The translations under genes and the position numbers were made by a program. A stretch of 64,000 bases of DNA from Mannheimia haemolytica (GTDB lineage Bacteria > Pseudomonadota > Gammaproteobacteria > Enterobacterales > Pasteurellaceae): contig NZ_SMAC01000012.1 of NCBI RefSeq assembly GCF_004342115.1, positions 1 through 64,000 on the forward strand, in the 5' to 3' direction. The notes below the pieces were generated by a model. The model was given only the letters and a program-made list of their open reading frames with translations. It made no database searches and was not told where the DNA came from. Shown here piece after piece: positions 63,225 to 64,000 of the stretch. How positions within the stretch are numbered: position 1 is the stretch's first letter; every line of letters starts with the position of its first letter.

Positions 63225-64000
63225 TACATAAACCTTTTCAAATTAATCGCCAACTTCGGCGAAATAAAAATAACCAACGCAATAATCAGTTGTTTGATAT
63301 TTTTAGTCTGTTTAAACATCTCAAAATAATAACCGGCTGCCTTGCGGGATAAATTCATTACGTGTGGATAACTTAAAATATAAAGCGAATTGAGCTTAAA
63401 ATTATTCGCCTGCTCAGGTGTTTTGATATACGTTTGTTGAATATACTCAATCGCCTTTTCTGTATTAGTGGTATCGGTTGAAACACTGGAGCGTTTGGTA
63501 TGGAAAGTACAATAGGTCAAGGCTTCGTCCACATACAATGGCTCAAAACTCGGTTCTTCCAATAATTTCAGTAAGAAATCATAATCTTCAAGTGATCGCA
63601 AGCGGTCAGATAATCCACCAATTTTACAAAAGAGTGATTTTTTCAAGCCAATCATCGGCATTCCGCCAACTTTATTCGCTTTTAGAATGTTTTCTTTAGT
63701 TAGCTCACTTTTATGTTTAAACGGCTTGGTGACATAAGTAAAACCCTCATTTACCATTTCACATTTTGCCGGGTGGTACACAAAATTGGCAGTTGGATTG
63801 TTCGCAATCTCTGCCGCTAAACGTTCGCATTTTTCAGGCATAAAGCGGTCATCATCATCTAAAAACAGTAGCCATTCTTGTGTGGCATTAGTTGCCCCTA
63901 CATTTCGGCTTTGTGCCGCCCCAACATTTGGGTTATTTCGCACCACTTTCACATCAAATGGATAGCTATAAATATGAGATAAACTATCTCTAGTAAGTAA
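63224..64000 (-). CDS. family 2 glycosyltransferase, 5' end beyond the window
   Basis: The frame is open up to the last base of the window and a GTG at 63952 is not the true start, because codons upstream encode LLTRDSLSHIYSYPFDV, typical of the GT2 N-terminal fold. The visible 258 codons hold NVGAAQSRNVGATNATQEWLLFLDDDDRF with the metal motif, and the LEDYDFLLKLLEE motif later. The N-terminus of about 25-40 residues is missing. The downstream gene is co-transcribed. Confidence 0.88.
   Translation of the reverse strand, partial: LLTRDSLSHIYSYPFDVKVVRNNPNVGAAQSRNVGATNATQEWLLFLDDDDRFMPEKCERLAAEIANNPTANFVYHPAKCEMVNEGFTYVTKPFKHKSELTKENILKANKVGGMPMIGLKKSLFCKIGGLSDRLRSLEDYDFLLKLLEEPSFEPLYVDEALTYCTFHTKRSSVSTDTTNTEKAIEYIQQTYIKTPEQANNFKLNSLYILSYPHVMNLSRKAAGYYFEMFKQTKNIKQLIIALVIFISPKLAINLKRFM

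Overview
The window looks like chromosome from a member of the Pasteurellaceae in the Actinobacillus/Mannheimia/Bibersteinia branch. Three things point there. Gene content matches that family: hemCDXY, kdkA with waaA, rho, lptFG next to pepA, and a cueR-copZ-copA cluster. The DNA is AT-rich. Many copies of the Apl-type DNA uptake core ACAAGCGGT occur, often as inverted pairs between genes, where they double as terminators. Species cannot be fixed from the sequence alone.

Layout: 1-91 is the end of an insertion sequence whose body lies outside the window. 92-3077 carries a decayed stretch and a copper efflux cluster with a textbook MerR-family operator. 3130-16643 is housekeeping: truA, folE, kdkA, a marC/solute-binding lipoprotein/mrp operon, ppiD, rpsO, a DUF808 gene and the hemCDXY operon. 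16942-22013 holds adhE with a perfect FNR box, then a homocysteine methyltransferase and an amino acid permease. 22120-23464 is a small gene cut by a complete IS481-family element closely matching the fragment at 1-91. 23502-27534 is waaA-coaD-orn-tsaE-amiB, followed by trhP, a cytochrome b562, dnaE, lptF/lptG, an unrecognised exported protein, pepA, cysK and rho.

40974-51308 is the most distinctive region; all genes read leftward. A mannose-family PTS (EIIA, B, C, D) is followed by a tyrosine-phosphatase-like gene and by a glucose-1-phosphatase gene broken by one TGA codon. Beyond a terminator lies an operon of a PRD/BglG-type regulator, a protein with TPR and DUF218 (YdcF-like) domains fused through a coiled coil to an autotransporter-type barrel, and an unanchored paralogue of the same TPR-DUF218 module. 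The fused protein would place a DUF218 domain outside the cell or in the outer membrane; this is the best candidate for an undescribed system.

51491-54575 is argCBD, preceded by two ARG boxes at canonical spacing and carrying a palindromic repeat between argC and argB. 54718-58701 groups GST, an Old Yellow Enzyme, a nitroreductase, Ohr and a divergent AraC-family regulator with a 21-bp-spaced direct repeat in front of it, which suggests an electrophile/peroxide defence regulon. 58777-61700 is nucleoside salvage (nupC, deoC, deoD), then msrA, then two family-2 glycosyltransferases, the second running off the window end. No rRNA, tRNA or CRISPR array was recognised.
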